A stretch of 64,000 bases of DNA from Ruegeria arenilitoris (GCF_013035315.1 NZ_WQHP01000001.1:248001-312000); one strand, 5' to 3'. Counted from the first letter of the stretch, positions 9,564 to 18,646 are shown. Notes: generated from the letters alone by a model not told the origin. Numbers and translations: made by a program.

Positions 9564-9665
9564 AAAAAAACCGCGCCCGGAGGCGCGGTCAGTCGACAGG
9601 GAGGAAATATGCTGACCCACAACCAAAGCCGGGGGACAGCAATTAGACTTTCGCAGCCAAAGGTT
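9564..9665 (-). ncRNA. candidate small RNA with exposed CCUCCC anti-Shine-Dalgarno loop
   Basis: On the minus strand a clear terminator (CCGCGCC/GGCGCGG stem, 4-base loop, then TTTTTTT, 9564-9588) has no minus-strand gene before it. Directly upstream is a hairpin, GGTCAG/CTGACC (9612-9617 with 9587-9592, the last two bases shared with the terminator stem), whose loop contains TTTCCTCCCTG. Loops presenting CCUCC are known from Rhodobacter CcsR (cuckoo) RNAs and rhizobial sRNAs, where they can pair with ribosome-binding sites. A weak promoter (TTGTTT, 18-base spacer, CATACA; 9700 to 9671) would give about 100 nt. The exact 5' end is a guess. Confidence 0.5.
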
Positions 9666-9712
9666 AAATTTGTATGCTGGCCGAAGATCGGTGGAAACAA
9701 GGCCTTACATTC

Positions 9713-11254
9713 ATGGACAAAAACATCTTTTTGGGCGGCTCCGGCAACGACTATAGCCAACCGCAATCGCTGACGCTGAAATATGCCAATCGTCACGGCA
9801 TGATTGCGGGGGCGACCGGCACCGGCAAGACCGTGACATTGCAAATTCTGGCCGAGGGGTTTTCGCAAGCGGGCGTCCCTGTTTTCCTGTCGGACGTCAA
9901 AGGCGATTTGTCCGGTCTGGCCAAGGCAGGCAGCGAAGACCACAAACTCCACCAGGCGTTTCAAGACCGTGCGCAGCGTATCGGTTTTGTTGACTACGCC
10001 TATGGCGCTTTTCCGGTCACCTTTTGGGATCTGTTCGGGGAACAGGGGCACCCGGTCCGAACCACCGTAACCGAAATGGGTCCCTTGTTGCTGTCTCGGT
10101 TAATGGACCTGAGCGAGGCACAGGAAGGGATCTTGAACATCGCGTTCCGGGTGGCGGACGAAGAAGGTTTGCCATTGTTGGACCTCAAGGACCTGCAGTC
10201 TCTGCTGGTCTGGATCGGGGAAAACCGGGCGCAGCTGTCCCTGCGCTACGGCAACGTTTCAACCGCTTCGATCGGAGCGATCCAGCGCCGTCTGTTGGTG
10301 CTCGAAAATCAGGGCGGTACAAAGTTGTTCGGCGAACCAGCGTTGGAACTGGCCGATCTGATGCGTTTGGACGAAAACGGGCAGGGGGTCGTGAACATCC
10401 TGGCCGCCGACAAGTTGATGGGTTCACCGCGCCTTTACGCAACCTTCCTGCTGTGGTTGCTGAGCGAATTGTTCGAGGAACTGCCCGAGGTTGGCGATCC
10501 GGACAAACCCAAGCTGGTTTTCTTTTTCGACGAAGCGCATTTGTTGTTCGATGACGCGCCCAAGGTGTTGGTGGACAAGGTCGAACAGGTCGCGCGTCTT
10601 ATTCGCTCCAAAGGCGTGGGCGTCTATTTCATCTCGCAAAATCCTGCGGACATTCCCGAAGACATTCTGGGTCAGCTGGGCAACCGGGTTCAGCACGCCC
10701 TGCGCGCGTTCACAGCACGGGATCGAAAAAACCTGCGCCTCGCAGCCGAGACCTATCGGGAAAATCCCGCCTTCGACACCGAACAGGCTATTCGCGAGGT
10801 TGGTGTGGGCGAAGCCGTAACTTCGATGCTGCAGAAAAAGGGTGTCCCGGGGATCGTCGAACGGACACTGATCCGCCCGCCGGGATCGCAGCTTGGCCCG
10901 ATCACAAAGGCCGAGCGCAAGGCGCTGATGGATGCCTCGGCGATGAAGGCGAAGTATGGGAAACTGACTGACCGGAAATCAGCCTTTGAAATCCTGCAAG
11001 CCCGCGCAAATTCAGCGGCGCAGGCTGCGGCCGAAGCGGAAGAACAGCTTGAGACGCAATCGACGGCAGAACGGGAATTCGCGACAGCGCGGCGCTATTC
11101 CGGCAGCCGCGTCGGACGATCCTCAGCCCGCGTCATGCGCAAGAAGGACACATTCGCCACCGCGATGAGCGAGGCCGTGATCAAAGAACTGAAAGGCACA
11201 ACCGGACGCCGCATCGTGCGCGGCATTCTGGGCGGGTTGTTCAAGGCTCGCTAA
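9713..11254 (+). CDS. HerA-like DUF853 ATPase
   Basis: A 513-residue cytosolic ATPase of the HerA/FtsK superfamily. Walker A is GATGTGKT (residues 33-40) and Walker B is [12 protein letters not shown], followed by the [13 protein letters not shown] segment typical of DUF853 proteins. The C-terminal third is charged and alanine/glutamate rich. The in vivo role is not established; relatives are annotated as putative DNA helicases or translocases. I chose ATG 9713 (MDKNIFLGG) because family members begin there; ATG 9674 would add 13 residues and has a comparable weak AAAGG site. It appears monocistronic. Confidence 0.85.
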   Translation: MDKNIFLGGSGNDYSQPQSLTLKYANRHGMIAGATGTGKTVTLQILAEGFSQAGVPVFLSDVKGDLSGLAKAGSEDHKLHQAFQDRAQRIGFVDYAYGAFPVTFWDLFGEQGHPVRTTVTEMGPLLLSRLMDLSEAQEGILNIAFRVADEEGLPLLDLKDLQSLLVWIGENRAQLSLRYGNVSTASIGAIQRRLLVLENQGGTKLFGEPALELADLMRLDENGQGVVNILAADKLMGSPRLYATFLLWLLSELFEELPEVGDPDKPKLVFFFDEAHLLFDDAPKVLVDKVEQVARLIRSKGVGVYFISQNPADIPEDILGQLGNRVQHALRAFTARDRKNLRLAAETYRENPAFDTEQAIREVGVGEAVTSMLQKKGVPGIVERTLIRPPGSQLGPITKAERKALMDASAMKAKYGKLTDRKSAFEILQARANSAAQAAAEAEEQLETQSTAEREFATARRYSGSRVGRSSARVMRKKDTFATAMSEAVIKELKGTTGRRIVRGILGGLFKAR

Positions 11255-11299
11255 CGGACAAACAGTCGGGCAGGTTGGGCCTGCCCGGTGCCTGACACG

Positions 11300-11551
11300 T
11301 TACTTCAGACGGCGCTGGCCTTCCTGGCGGCAATAGGCGTCCGCTTCGGATACGGACATCTTGGTCGCCGGGAAGTTGATTGCGCGATCCCAGATCACAC
11401 GGTCCTGACGATACAGCTGGCAGGTCACTTCGCCTTTGGGCGTCTGCACTTTGACAGGAGTAGTCTCAAGCTCTTCCGGTGTCGGAATGCAGCCTGCCAG
11501 GGCAACGAACAGCGGAACGATGAGGATTGCTTTGGTGAGAGAAATATTCAT
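11300..11551 (-). CDS. small lipoprotein of unknown function
   Basis: The start at 11551 gives 83 residues with a lipoprotein signal: basic start, hydrophobic ILIVPLFVA and lipobox LAGC with lipidated C21. The mature part is short, with two further cysteines (EVTCQLY and DAYCRQEG) that may form a disulfide. It lies between the HerA-like ATPase gene, whose stop is 45 bases away on the other strand, and the liv operon end. I do not recognise a domain. Confidence 0.75.
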   Translation of the reverse strand: MNISLTKAILIVPLFVALAGCIPTPEELETTPVKVQTPKGEVTCQLYRQDRVIWDRAINFPATKMSVSEADAYCRQEGQRRLK

Positions 11552-11687
11552 GTGCACTCTTCTTATACTCGTAGGTTTCCCGGATGATCGCGGGCCAAGT
11601 GTCAAGTTAGCGTAAATTCGAGCCAAAAAGAGGGCTGGATCAAGGCGGTACTTTGGATCGTCTAATCGGTATACTGCGTAAAATCAA

Positions 11688-11717
11688 GAAACCGCGCCAA
11701 AGGTTTAGCGCGGTTTC
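11688..11717 (-). terminator. terminator after livM
   Basis: On the minus strand a 10-bp stem GAAACCGCGC/GCGCGGTTTC with a 10-base loop is followed by TTGATTTT. It lies 21 bases beyond the livM stop and marks the end of the first liv operon. Confidence 0.75.
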
Positions 11718-11738
11718 AGGAATTGTATGTTTGTGATC

Positions 11739-13052
11739 CTATTTTTCCGGGATCAAACCTCTTGGGCTGAACCTGAGAACGATCAGAAGGATCAGGCCCA
11801 TGGTAAACAGACGCATATGCGCGGCGCTTTCGATCAGATGCGCCTTGAGCGCGCTGCCATCGGGCATTCCGGCGGTGATCAGGTTCATCAGCCACAGACC
11901 GATTGGTTCGACCTGAACCCACAGGAACCAGATCAGGAACGCGCCCAGAACCGCGCCAAAGTTGTTCCCGGACCCTCCGACGATCACCATGACCCAGACC
12001 AGGAAGGTGAACCGCAGCGGGTTGTAGGTGCTGGGCGTGAGTTGCCCGTCCAGCGTTGTCATCATCGCGCCCGCGATTCCGCAAATGGCCGAGCCCAGAA
12101 TGAAAATCTGCAGGTGGCGGCGGGTGACGTCCTTGCCCATCGCCTCGGCAGCGACCTCATTGTCCCGAATGGCGCGCATCATGCGGCCCCAGGGGCTGTG
12201 CAGTGCTTTTTGCGCCATCCAGAGCAGAACCAGCAAAACGATCACGAACAACAGAGAATAGCCCAACTTGACCGACAGGGTCGAGGCTGTAACCGGGTCC
12301 AGCCCGAACCATTCGGCGCGGGCGATGAAGCCCGGGTCGCTCTGCAACTCGACCTCATACCCAACCACGGGCGAGGGGCGCGGGATGCCGTAAACGTTCT
12401 TAACGCCGCGAGCCAGCCAATCCTCGTTCTTCATGATCGCAATGATGATCTCGGCAATACCCAGCGTTGCAATAGCCAGATAATCCGACCTCAGGCCCAA
12501 CGCCGTTTTGCCAATCAGCCAAGCGGCACCGGCGGCCAGCAGGCCACCTGCAGGCCAAGCCAGCAGGACAGGCATGTTCAAACCGCCCAGGTTACCTGCG
12601 ATGGCAGGGTCAATCGCCTCGACTCCAGCCACGTTGGGGTCAAAGACGGCACGATAGATAAAGAAACCCACGATAAGGATGGCAATGATCGTCAGCGTGC
12701 GCATCCGACCTTTGGGCATGCGTGTGGCGACCATGACGGCGGCCACTACAGTCGCCGCGCCCAGCAGCAATGCCAAAACGATGCCAAACCCGCCCGAGGA
12801 CCAGGCCCCCGGTGTCGGAGGGGTCGAGATCAGCACGACCGCAAGACCGCCCAGCGCGACAAAACCCATGACACCGACGTTGAAGAGGCCCGCAAAGCCC
12901 CATTGCAGGTTCACCCCGATCGCCATGATGGCCGAGATCAGACCCATGTTCAGGATCAGGATCGCAGTGTTCCAGCTTTGCGTGAACCCGGTCAGTAGGA
13001 TAAGGCCGCCGACGACGACGAAAAGCAGCGTGTTTTTGACGGACTCGGTCAT
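11739..13052 (-). CDS. livM: branched-chain amino acid ABC transporter permease LivM
   Basis: A 437-residue inner-membrane permease with about ten hydrophobic segments. It carries the BPD_transp_2 signature of LivM proteins, including the SDYLAIATLGIAEI stretch, and the VMVIVGGSGNNFGAVLGAF segment near the C-terminus. Its ATG overlaps the livH stop by 4 bases, indicating coupling. It forms the permease heterodimer with LivH for import of branched-chain or related amino acids, energised by LivG and LivF. It is longer than Escherichia coli LivM owing to insertions between helices, as is common in Rhodobacterales. Confidence 0.92.
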   Translation of the reverse strand: MTESVKNTLLFVVVGGLILLTGFTQSWNTAILILNMGLISAIMAIGVNLQWGFAGLFNVGVMGFVALGGLAVVLISTPPTPGAWSSGGFGIVLALLLGAATVVAAVMVATRMPKGRMRTLTIIAILIVGFFIYRAVFDPNVAGVEAIDPAIAGNLGGLNMPVLLAWPAGGLLAAGAAWLIGKTALGLRSDYLAIATLGIAEIIIAIMKNEDWLARGVKNVYGIPRPSPVVGYEVELQSDPGFIARAEWFGLDPVTASTLSVKLGYSLLFVIVLLVLLWMAQKALHSPWGRMMRAIRDNEVAAEAMGKDVTRRHLQIFILGSAICGIAGAMMTTLDGQLTPSTYNPLRFTFLVWVMVIVGGSGNNFGAVLGAFLIWFLWVQVEPIGLWLMNLITAGMPDGSALKAHLIESAAHMRLFTMGLILLIVLRFSPRGLIPEK

Positions 13053-14059
13053 ACCGCTTTCCCCTTAAACAGGCCCGTAGGCTTGAACAGCAGCACGATC
13101 AGCAGGATGACAAAGCTGACGGCGAATTTGTAATCGGTGGACAAGAACTGCACCAAACCTGACGGGGCCAGGCTTTCTGGCGCGATATAGGTCAGCACCT
13201 TTTTCCAGGCGTAGGTGATGGTTACCTCGGAAAACGCGATGATGAACCCGCCCGCGATGGCACCCAAAGGATTGCCGAGGCCGCCCACGATGGCAGATGC
13301 AAAGATCGGCAGCAGCAGTTGGAAATAGACGAAGGGCTTAAAGCTTTTGTCCAGCCCGTACAGCACGCCCGCTGTGGTAGCCAAAGCAGCCACGATGATC
13401 CAAGTGATCATCACAACGCGTTCCGGGTTGATTCCTGACAGCAACGCCAGATCCTCATTATCGGAATAGGCGCGCATCGACTTGCCGGTGCGCGTCTTGT
13501 TCAGGAACCAGAACAGCAGCGCAACGGCGACAACGGCCACGATCACGGTGATGCCCTGCGACGTCTTGATCGCCAGACCTTCACGCAGGCCGGTCATCGC
13601 TTTGAAGTCACGGGCAGAAACAATAAACCGCGCCCCGTCCGAGAACCGCTGATCATCCGGTCCGATGATAAAGCGCACAAGGCCATTCATGATGAACATG
13701 ACGCCCATCGACACGATCACAAGGATCACTGGTTTGGCCTTTTGTTCCCGATAGAACCGATAGACCAGCCGATCCGTTATCAACACCAAAATGATGCACC
13801 CCAGAATGGCAAAGGGCAGAGCCAACAGAGCGGTCGGCAAAGGCCCAAAACTGACGCCTGCGGCTTGCAGGCCCCACGTGACCAGCACCGCGACCATCGC
13901 GCCAAAGGCCATGGTGTCACCATGGGCAAAATTCGAAAACCGCAGGATGCCGTAGATGAGTGTGACCCCCAGCGCCCCCAGAGCCAACTGGCTGCCATAA
14001 GCAACCGCAGGCACGATGACAAAGTTTGCCAGCGCGACTAACGCGTTCAGTAAATCCAT
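13049..14059 (-). CDS. livH: branched-chain amino acid ABC transporter permease LivH
   Basis: A 336-residue permease with about eight membrane segments and the family hallmark RFSNFAHGDTMAFGAM near the N-terminus (ANFAHG in other members). The GGLGNPLGAIAGGF segment near the C-terminus is the matching EAA-like loop. It is coupled to livM by a 4-base overlap. Upstream lie a hairpin and a small secreted-protein gene rather than livF, so the operon is split between permease and ATPase genes. Confidence 0.92.
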   Translation of the reverse strand: MDLLNALVALANFVIVPAVAYGSQLALGALGVTLIYGILRFSNFAHGDTMAFGAMVAVLVTWGLQAAGVSFGPLPTALLALPFAILGCIILVLITDRLVYRFYREQKAKPVILVIVSMGVMFIMNGLVRFIIGPDDQRFSDGARFIVSARDFKAMTGLREGLAIKTSQGITVIVAVVAVALLFWFLNKTRTGKSMRAYSDNEDLALLSGINPERVVMITWIIVAALATTAGVLYGLDKSFKPFVYFQLLLPIFASAIVGGLGNPLGAIAGGFIIAFSEVTITYAWKKVLTYIAPESLAPSGLVQFLSTDYKFAVSFVILLIVLLFKPTGLFKGKAV

Positions 14060-14226
14060 TTGATCGTCTCGTTCTTTCGGGTGCGGCTTTATGGCATGCG
14101 TTTTGCCATATGCACAATCATTCCCGCGCGTTTTCTAGGGTTATTTTGGGAAAATTCTGATCTGAAAACCACAAAGTCGGACAGGGCCGGTTTGTCGATG
14201 GGACTTTGAGTGATTTCAGACGTTTT

Positions 14227-14248
14227 CAGGCGGGTCTATCCCCGCCTG
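14227..14248 (-). terminator. hairpin after the small secreted protein gene
   Basis: An 8-bp stem CAGGCGGG/CCCGCCTG with a 6-base loop, 48 bases past the stop of the minus-strand gene at 14296-14670. There is no T-run on either side, so it is a weak terminator or a processing or pausing site before livH. Confidence 0.4.
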
Positions 14249-14295
14249 AATGGTGGTTCCAAACTGGCCTACACGGCCAAATGGAGGCAAGTCTT

Positions 14296-14670
14296 TTAGT
14301 TAATGACACACGTGCCGCGTTCGTTGCGGCTGTTGGCGCCTGTTGCTCGGATTGCCAGGGAACCACTGGTGTTGTTGACCGTGTAACCAATGCTTCCGCC
14401 ATTTGCGAGTTGAAGAAATTCATTGGCACCAAGGCCTTTGAAGACGTGCAACTCGGCTTCTTCACCGTTGACGGTTACAGTGCCCTTGGACTGGCCCTCG
14501 ATCCGCTTCAGTGTGATCTTGGTGGGCGTGGCAAGAGGGCTGCATTTTCCGGACTTGCAAATCTCTTCAATCTGACACTCGTAAACAAACTCAGCCCCCG
14601 GTGTTTTCTGCGTTGTGGCCTGCGCGGCAGCGGGCAGGATCAAGGCAGCAAGAGCGGCCAGATATTTCAT
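14296..14670 (-). CDS. small secreted protein, paralogue of the gene at 15198
   Basis: 124 residues with signal peptide MKYLAALAALILPAAAQA. The mature protein has four cysteines, three of them clustered (YECQIEEICKSGKC) and one near the end (RGTCVIN), and a predicted beta-rich body. The layout MKY signal, GAxFVxxC, beta core, C-terminal GxC is shared with the divergent gene at 15198, so I infer an old duplication. Transcription could run on into livH. No known domain was recognised. Confidence 0.7.
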   Translation of the reverse strand: MKYLAALAALILPAAAQATTQKTPGAEFVYECQIEEICKSGKCSPLATPTKITLKRIEGQSKGTVTVNGEEAELHVFKGLGANEFLQLANGGSIGYTVNNTSGSLAIRATGANSRNERGTCVIN

Positions 14671-15197
14671 TAAAACTCTCCTAAAGGATGTTGGCCGATG
14701 GATCGGTCCGATTGGTGAGAAACCGGCTTTGAACAGGTCCGGTTTCGGCGCATGACTAGGTTGGGAAAATGGCGAGAATTGATCTTTCCGGGGTCAGAAT
14801 TCTGAAGTGGAAAATTTCTTTTGTTCGACGAGTATCGTAAAGGTGCATTGAAAATTCAGGTAAAATCCCGCGCTCGCTTGATGGTTTGGGCAGTAGGACG
14901 GACTCGATTGCCGTGATTTAGCCACATTCTGCAGTTCGAACCTGTAACGTCAGGCCGTAGTGGGCGCGCGGGAAATGTAACATCCAGAATCGATGACGTC
15001 GGGGTTTGTTCGCGCTCAAGAGGTTTCTTGCGACCCACGCGCTCACGCAACCTCAAGATGAAGTGAAACGTGCCAATAGCTGCTTTGATCCTGAATGGAT
15101 TTGCCTAGCTTTCCTGAACGACCCGCGGCGTTCCGCGGTGCCGGGAAAAAGAAATACGGATCACACAAAAAAGGTCCGCGGAATAGGAAGGCAAGAC
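14671..15197. other. intergenic region between two divergent paralogues
   Basis: These 527 bases contain an 8-bp-stem hairpin GAAACCGG/CCGGTTTC (14719-14746) in the probable 5' leader of the minus-strand gene and a 12-bp palindrome TCAGAATTCTGA (14794-14805). Both promoters should be here. I see no further gene. Confidence 0.5.
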
Positions 15198-15548
15198 ATG
15201 AAATACGTGGTGACGATGCTTCTGGGACTCGCAGCGCCCGGACTGACAGCTGCGCAGAGCGATCCGCTGAACGGAGCGGATTTTGTAGTGAACTGCGTGT
15301 CCGACAGCACCGGCGGATCGGTAACATTGGCGCGGTCGGGGGCCACGGACAAAGGCTTTATCGTCACTGACGAGATCAAGGGCGAGGCCACGATCATCTC
15401 GGGGCTGAATTCGCTGACCTTCCTGCATATCATGGACAAGGATGTCGTAACCTTTGTCGTCGATTTCGAGGACCGGAACTACGATATGTCAATCAAAGGC
15501 CCGCATGCGGCGCAGGATTTCGGGTCTTGTGGTGAGCCAATCGGGTAA
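15198..15548 (+). CDS. small secreted protein, paralogue of the gene at 14296
   Basis: ATG 15198 has a good AGGAAGG site 6 bases upstream and gives a 116-residue protein with signal peptide MKYVVTMLLGLAAPGLTAA. The mature part has only two cysteines (FVVNCVSD and FGSCGEP), probably one disulfide, and alternating hydrophobic stretches suggesting a beta sandwich. It is the only plus-strand gene inside the first liv locus and ends 18 bases from the convergent livF. The longer frame upstream is not signal-peptide-like and was rejected. Function unknown. Confidence 0.7.
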   Translation: MKYVVTMLLGLAAPGLTAAQSDPLNGADFVVNCVSDSTGGSVTLARSGATDKGFIVTDEIKGEATIISGLNSLTFLHIMDKDVVTFVVDFEDRNYDMSIKGPHAAQDFGSCGEPIG

Positions 15549-15565
15549 TTCGTTGAATGGGGGGA

Positions 15566-16396
15566 TTATCCCCCCAGGAAACTCTTCCGCACTTCGGGAT
15601 CAGCCAACAGTTCTTTGCCTGTACCGGTGTAGGCGTTGCGTCCCTGAACCAGCACATAGCCCTTATCGGCAATCTCCAACGCCTGGCGGGCGTTTTGTTC
15701 GACCATCAGGATCGGCAGACCGGTGCGCGAGACCTCGATGATCCGGTCGAACAGCTCGTCCATCACGATTGGTGAAACTCCGGCGGTGGGCTCGTCCAGC
15801 ATCAAAACCTTGGGCTGGGTCATCAGCGCGCGGCCCACGGCAACCTGTTGGCGCTGTCCGCCTGACAGCTCTCCGGCCGGTTGGTTGCGTTTGTCGCGCA
15901 GGATGGGGAAGAGGTCATAGACCTGTTCCATCGTTTCACTGATGTCATCGCGTCGAATGAAGGCACCCATCTCAAGGTTTTCTTCCACCGTCATCGATGT
16001 GAAAATGTTCGAGGTCTGCGGAACAAAACCCATGCCGCGGATCACGCGATCCTGCGGGGTGAGGTTGGTGATGTCCTCACCATCCAGCCGTACCGCGCCC
16101 GAGCGGACATCAAGCATGCCGAACACTGCCTTCATCGCGGTCGATTTACCGGCACCGTTTGGGCCGACGATCACGGCGATCTCGCCCTTGTCGACGGCAA
16201 TCGTACAATCGTGAAGGATGTCCGGCCCTTTTCCGTACCCACCCGTCATAGTGTCGCCGATCAGAAACGGGCCGCCATCGACCTGGTGTGTCTTGCCGCT
16301 TTTCGTATGAGCGGGCGTCATGGTGCCAACCCCGTGCGTATTGGTGATCGAGGCATCCTTGTTGCCCTTGTCATCCTGGTAAGGATTGTCGCTCAT
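15566..16396 (-). CDS. livF: branched-chain amino acid ABC transporter ATP-binding protein LivF
   Basis: A 276-residue ABC ATPase with Walker A GPNGAGKST, signature LSGGQRQQVAVGRAL and Walker B VLMLDEPTAG. It hydrolyses ATP on the cytoplasmic face of the LivHM permease. The ABC domain starts only around residue 50; the preceding extension (MSDNPYQDDKGNKDASI...) is polar and probably disordered. Its ATG overlaps the livG stop by 4 bases. Confidence 0.92.
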   Translation of the reverse strand: MSDNPYQDDKGNKDASITNTHGVGTMTPAHTKSGKTHQVDGGPFLIGDTMTGGYGKGPDILHDCTIAVDKGEIAVIVGPNGAGKSTAMKAVFGMLDVRSGAVRLDGEDITNLTPQDRVIRGMGFVPQTSNIFTSMTVEENLEMGAFIRRDDISETMEQVYDLFPILRDKRNQPAGELSGGQRQQVAVGRALMTQPKVLMLDEPTAGVSPIVMDELFDRIIEVSRTGLPILMVEQNARQALEIADKGYVLVQGRNAYTGTGKELLADPEVRKSFLGG

Positions 16397-17181
16397 GCTC
16401 CGGCCTCCAGCTTGTCTTTGTTCTTCAGGCCGGTGCCCAGATAGGCTTCGATCACGTGTTCATTGGCTTTGATTTCGTCCAGAGTCCCCTCGGCCAGCAC
16501 CTTGCCCTCGGCCATACAGATGACCGGGTCGCAGATTTTGCCGATGAAATCCATGTCGTGCTCGATGACGACGAACGTATAGCCGCGTTCTTTATTCAGG
16601 CGCAGGATTGTGTCGGCGATGGTCATCAGCAGGGTGCGGTTCACACCCGCGCCGACCTCGTCCAGAAACACGATCTTGGCGTCGACCATCATGGTGCGGC
16701 CAAGCTCCAGCAGTTTCTTTTGACCGCCCGAGACCTGACCAGCCTTATGATCAGCCAGGTGTTCGATGGTCAGGAACTCCAGCACTTCATCGGCCTTGGC
16801 CCTCAGCGCGCGTTCTTCATCGGCGATGCGCTTGCGCCCAAACCACGTGTTCCACAGCGACTCCCCGGACTGGGCGCCGGGGACCATCATCAGGTTCTCG
16901 CGGCAGGACATCGACGAAAACTCGTGCGCAATCTGGAACGTCCGCAGCAAGCCCTTGTGGAACAGATCATGCGGCGGCAGGCCGGTGATTTCCTCGCCAT
17001 CCATGAAAACGCGACCACTGGTCGGCGGCAGAACGCCCGCGATCACGTTGAACAGAGTGGTCTTGCCCGCTCCGTTCGGCCCGATCAGGCCGGTGATAGA
17101 CCCTTTTTGGATTTCCAGCGATGCCCCATCCACCGCGTGAAACCCGCCGAAATGCTTGTGCACGTCTTCGACGACGATCAT
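16393..17181 (-). CDS. livG: branched-chain amino acid ABC transporter ATP-binding protein LivG
   Basis: A 262-residue ABC ATPase. Walker A is GPNGAGKTT, the signature is VSGGQKKLLELGRTM and Walker B is KIVFLDEVGAG, in which the usual DEP is DEV, a variant. The C-terminal LivG-type tail (DEIKANEHVIEAYLG) is present. The ribosome-binding site is AGGGGAAAAG. It follows livK after a 130-base gap containing an attenuator-like hairpin. Confidence 0.93.
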   Translation of the reverse strand: MIVVEDVHKHFGGFHAVDGASLEIQKGSITGLIGPNGAGKTTLFNVIAGVLPPTSGRVFMDGEEITGLPPHDLFHKGLLRTFQIAHEFSSMSCRENLMMVPGAQSGESLWNTWFGRKRIADEERALRAKADEVLEFLTIEHLADHKAGQVSGGQKKLLELGRTMMVDAKIVFLDEVGAGVNRTLLMTIADTILRLNKERGYTFVVIEHDMDFIGKICDPVICMAEGKVLAEGTLDEIKANEHVIEAYLGTGLKNKDKLEAGA

Positions 17182-17259
17182 CTTTTCCCCTAGCCACCGT
17201 TACCGGCGTTTGTGCTTCCCCGAACCTAAAAGGTGAGGTGCGGCCTTTTTTCATTGAAA

Positions 17260-17284
17260 CAGCCCGGACACAAGGCCCGGGCTG
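17260..17284 (-). terminator. attenuator-type hairpin between livK and livG
   Basis: On the minus strand the stem CAGCCCGGG/CCGGGCTG is followed after a few bases by ATGAAAAAAGG, not by a clean T-run. Such hairpins commonly stabilise the abundant binding-protein mRNA and reduce downstream expression. Confidence 0.6.
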
Positions 17285-17311
17285 CTTGAATTTATGGCGT
17301 TTAGCGCCGGA

Positions 17312-18493
17312 TCAACGGAAGTTGACGGTCTTGTTCTCGCCGTCGGTCACTTCGATCTCGCGGTAAGAACCTGCGCTTTCACCCGGGCCGATCAGCTCGA
17401 CGCCGGACGCACCGACATAGTCGATTTCCTGGCCAGCGGCCAACAGTTCCAGACCCTTGGCCAGTTCACCCGGATAGATCTTTTCACCCGGCTCGTTGGC
17501 AACGTCCATGATCTTGGCGCCGTAATCTGCCGGGTTGGTCGAACCCGCGGCCTGCATGGCCAGCATGAACAGGGCTGCCGCGTCATAGGACTCAGGCGAG
17601 TAGGGCGACGAGCCGTCGAAACCGGCAGCTTCGGCCATGGCAAAGTACTTTTCGGCACCTTCACCACCCGAACCGGCGATCTGACCGAACGAACCGTTCA
17701 GGTCGGGACCAACGTTGGCAGGCAGCGAGTCGCCAATCATGCCGCCGGGCAGACCGAACGTGTCGAATGCACCGCTGTCCAGCGACGACTGGATGATGCC
17801 CAGACCACCCTGGTCCAGATAGCCTGCAACGACCAGGATGTCGCCACCGGCCGAGGCCAGCGCGCCAACTTCGGCCGAGTAGTCAGCCTTGCCGTCTTCG
17901 TGCGCGGCAACGATGGTGACTTCACCACCGGCTGCTTCGAACGACGACTGGATCGCGTCTGCCAGACCTTTGCCGTAGTCGTTGTTGGTGTAGGTTAGGG
18001 CGATCGAGTTGATGCCACGATCTTTCAGGATGTCAGCCATCACTTGACCTTCGCGCGCGTCCGACGGTGCGGTGCGGAAGAACAGGCCGTTGTCTTCCAT
18101 GGTCGACAGGCCGGGCGAGGTTGCCGACGGCGAGATCATGACCATGCCGTTCGGAATCGCGACGTTCTGCAGGATCGCGCCGGTGACGCCCGAGCAGTCA
18201 CCGCCGATGATGCCGGCAACGCCGTCCGCGATCATGCGTTCGCCGTTCGACGTGGCCAGACCATTGTCGATGCAGCCGGTGTCAGCGCGCGACGCGGTCA
18301 CGGTTGCGCCATCCAGCAGTTTGCCGGACTCGGTGACTTCGGCCATTGCCAGCTCGGCACCCGAGCCCATGGCAGGGGCCAGCGATTCAATCGGGCCGGT
18401 AAACCCGAACAGAACGCCCAGAGTGACATCTTCGGCCAGTGCCGGACCAGCCAGCAGAGCGGATGCTGCAGTTGCAGTAAGCAGCTTTTTCAT
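17312..18493 (-). CDS. livK: branched-chain amino acid ABC transporter substrate-binding protein LivK
   Basis: A 393-residue periplasmic binding protein with signal peptide MKKLLTATAASALLAGPALA. It has the type I periplasmic binding fold of Peripla_BP_6, opening with VTLGVLFGFTGPIESLAP. One cysteine pair is likely (DTGCIDNG with IIGGDCSGV). It is the first gene of the minus-strand liv operon and faces the divergent sugar dehydrogenase across 153 bases. The substrate is probably a branched-chain or related amino acid; the exact ligand cannot be read from sequence. Confidence 0.9.
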   Translation of the reverse strand: MKKLLTATAASALLAGPALAEDVTLGVLFGFTGPIESLAPAMGSGAELAMAEVTESGKLLDGATVTASRADTGCIDNGLATSNGERMIADGVAGIIGGDCSGVTGAILQNVAIPNGMVMISPSATSPGLSTMEDNGLFFRTAPSDAREGQVMADILKDRGINSIALTYTNNDYGKGLADAIQSSFEAAGGEVTIVAAHEDGKADYSAEVGALASAGGDILVVAGYLDQGGLGIIQSSLDSGAFDTFGLPGGMIGDSLPANVGPDLNGSFGQIAGSGGEGAEKYFAMAEAAGFDGSSPYSPESYDAAALFMLAMQAAGSTNPADYGAKIMDVANEPGEKIYPGELAKGLELLAAGQEIDYVGASGVELIGPGESAGSYREIEVTDGENKTVNFR

Positions 18494-18646
18494 ATGGTTA
18501 CTCCCTCATTGGAACGTATTCGTTCTGGGCTAGACCCTAGGCAAGCTGTCTGGAAAAGAAAAGTCCTAACGCAAATGTGTTTTTGTCAGAAACAATCCTA
18601 TTTGTTCTTATGTACTTGTCGCTGATTTTCGGAAGTGGAGATTGAA

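Larger units (their letters stand above)
9274..9712. other. intergenic region with two hairpins and a probable sRNA
   Basis: These 439 bases hold no convincing protein gene. They hold a GGGAGCCG/CGGCTCCC hairpin (9424-9445) and a second, minus-strand terminator (9564-9588) that does not belong to any flanking gene. The candidate sRNA is listed separately. Confidence 0.6.

Noticed and set aside
9609-9773. Short plus-strand frame with an AGGGAGGA site before ATG 9609
   Set aside because: The 54-residue product has no recognisable features and overlaps the start of the HerA-like gene out of frame. The purine-rich site is better explained as the complement of the CCUCCC loop of the minus-strand sRNA candidate.
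11727-12998. 423-codon plus-strand frame
   Set aside because: It is antisense to livM on the minus strand, with the same shadow composition (His/Asp/Gln/Arg) and no homologous motif.
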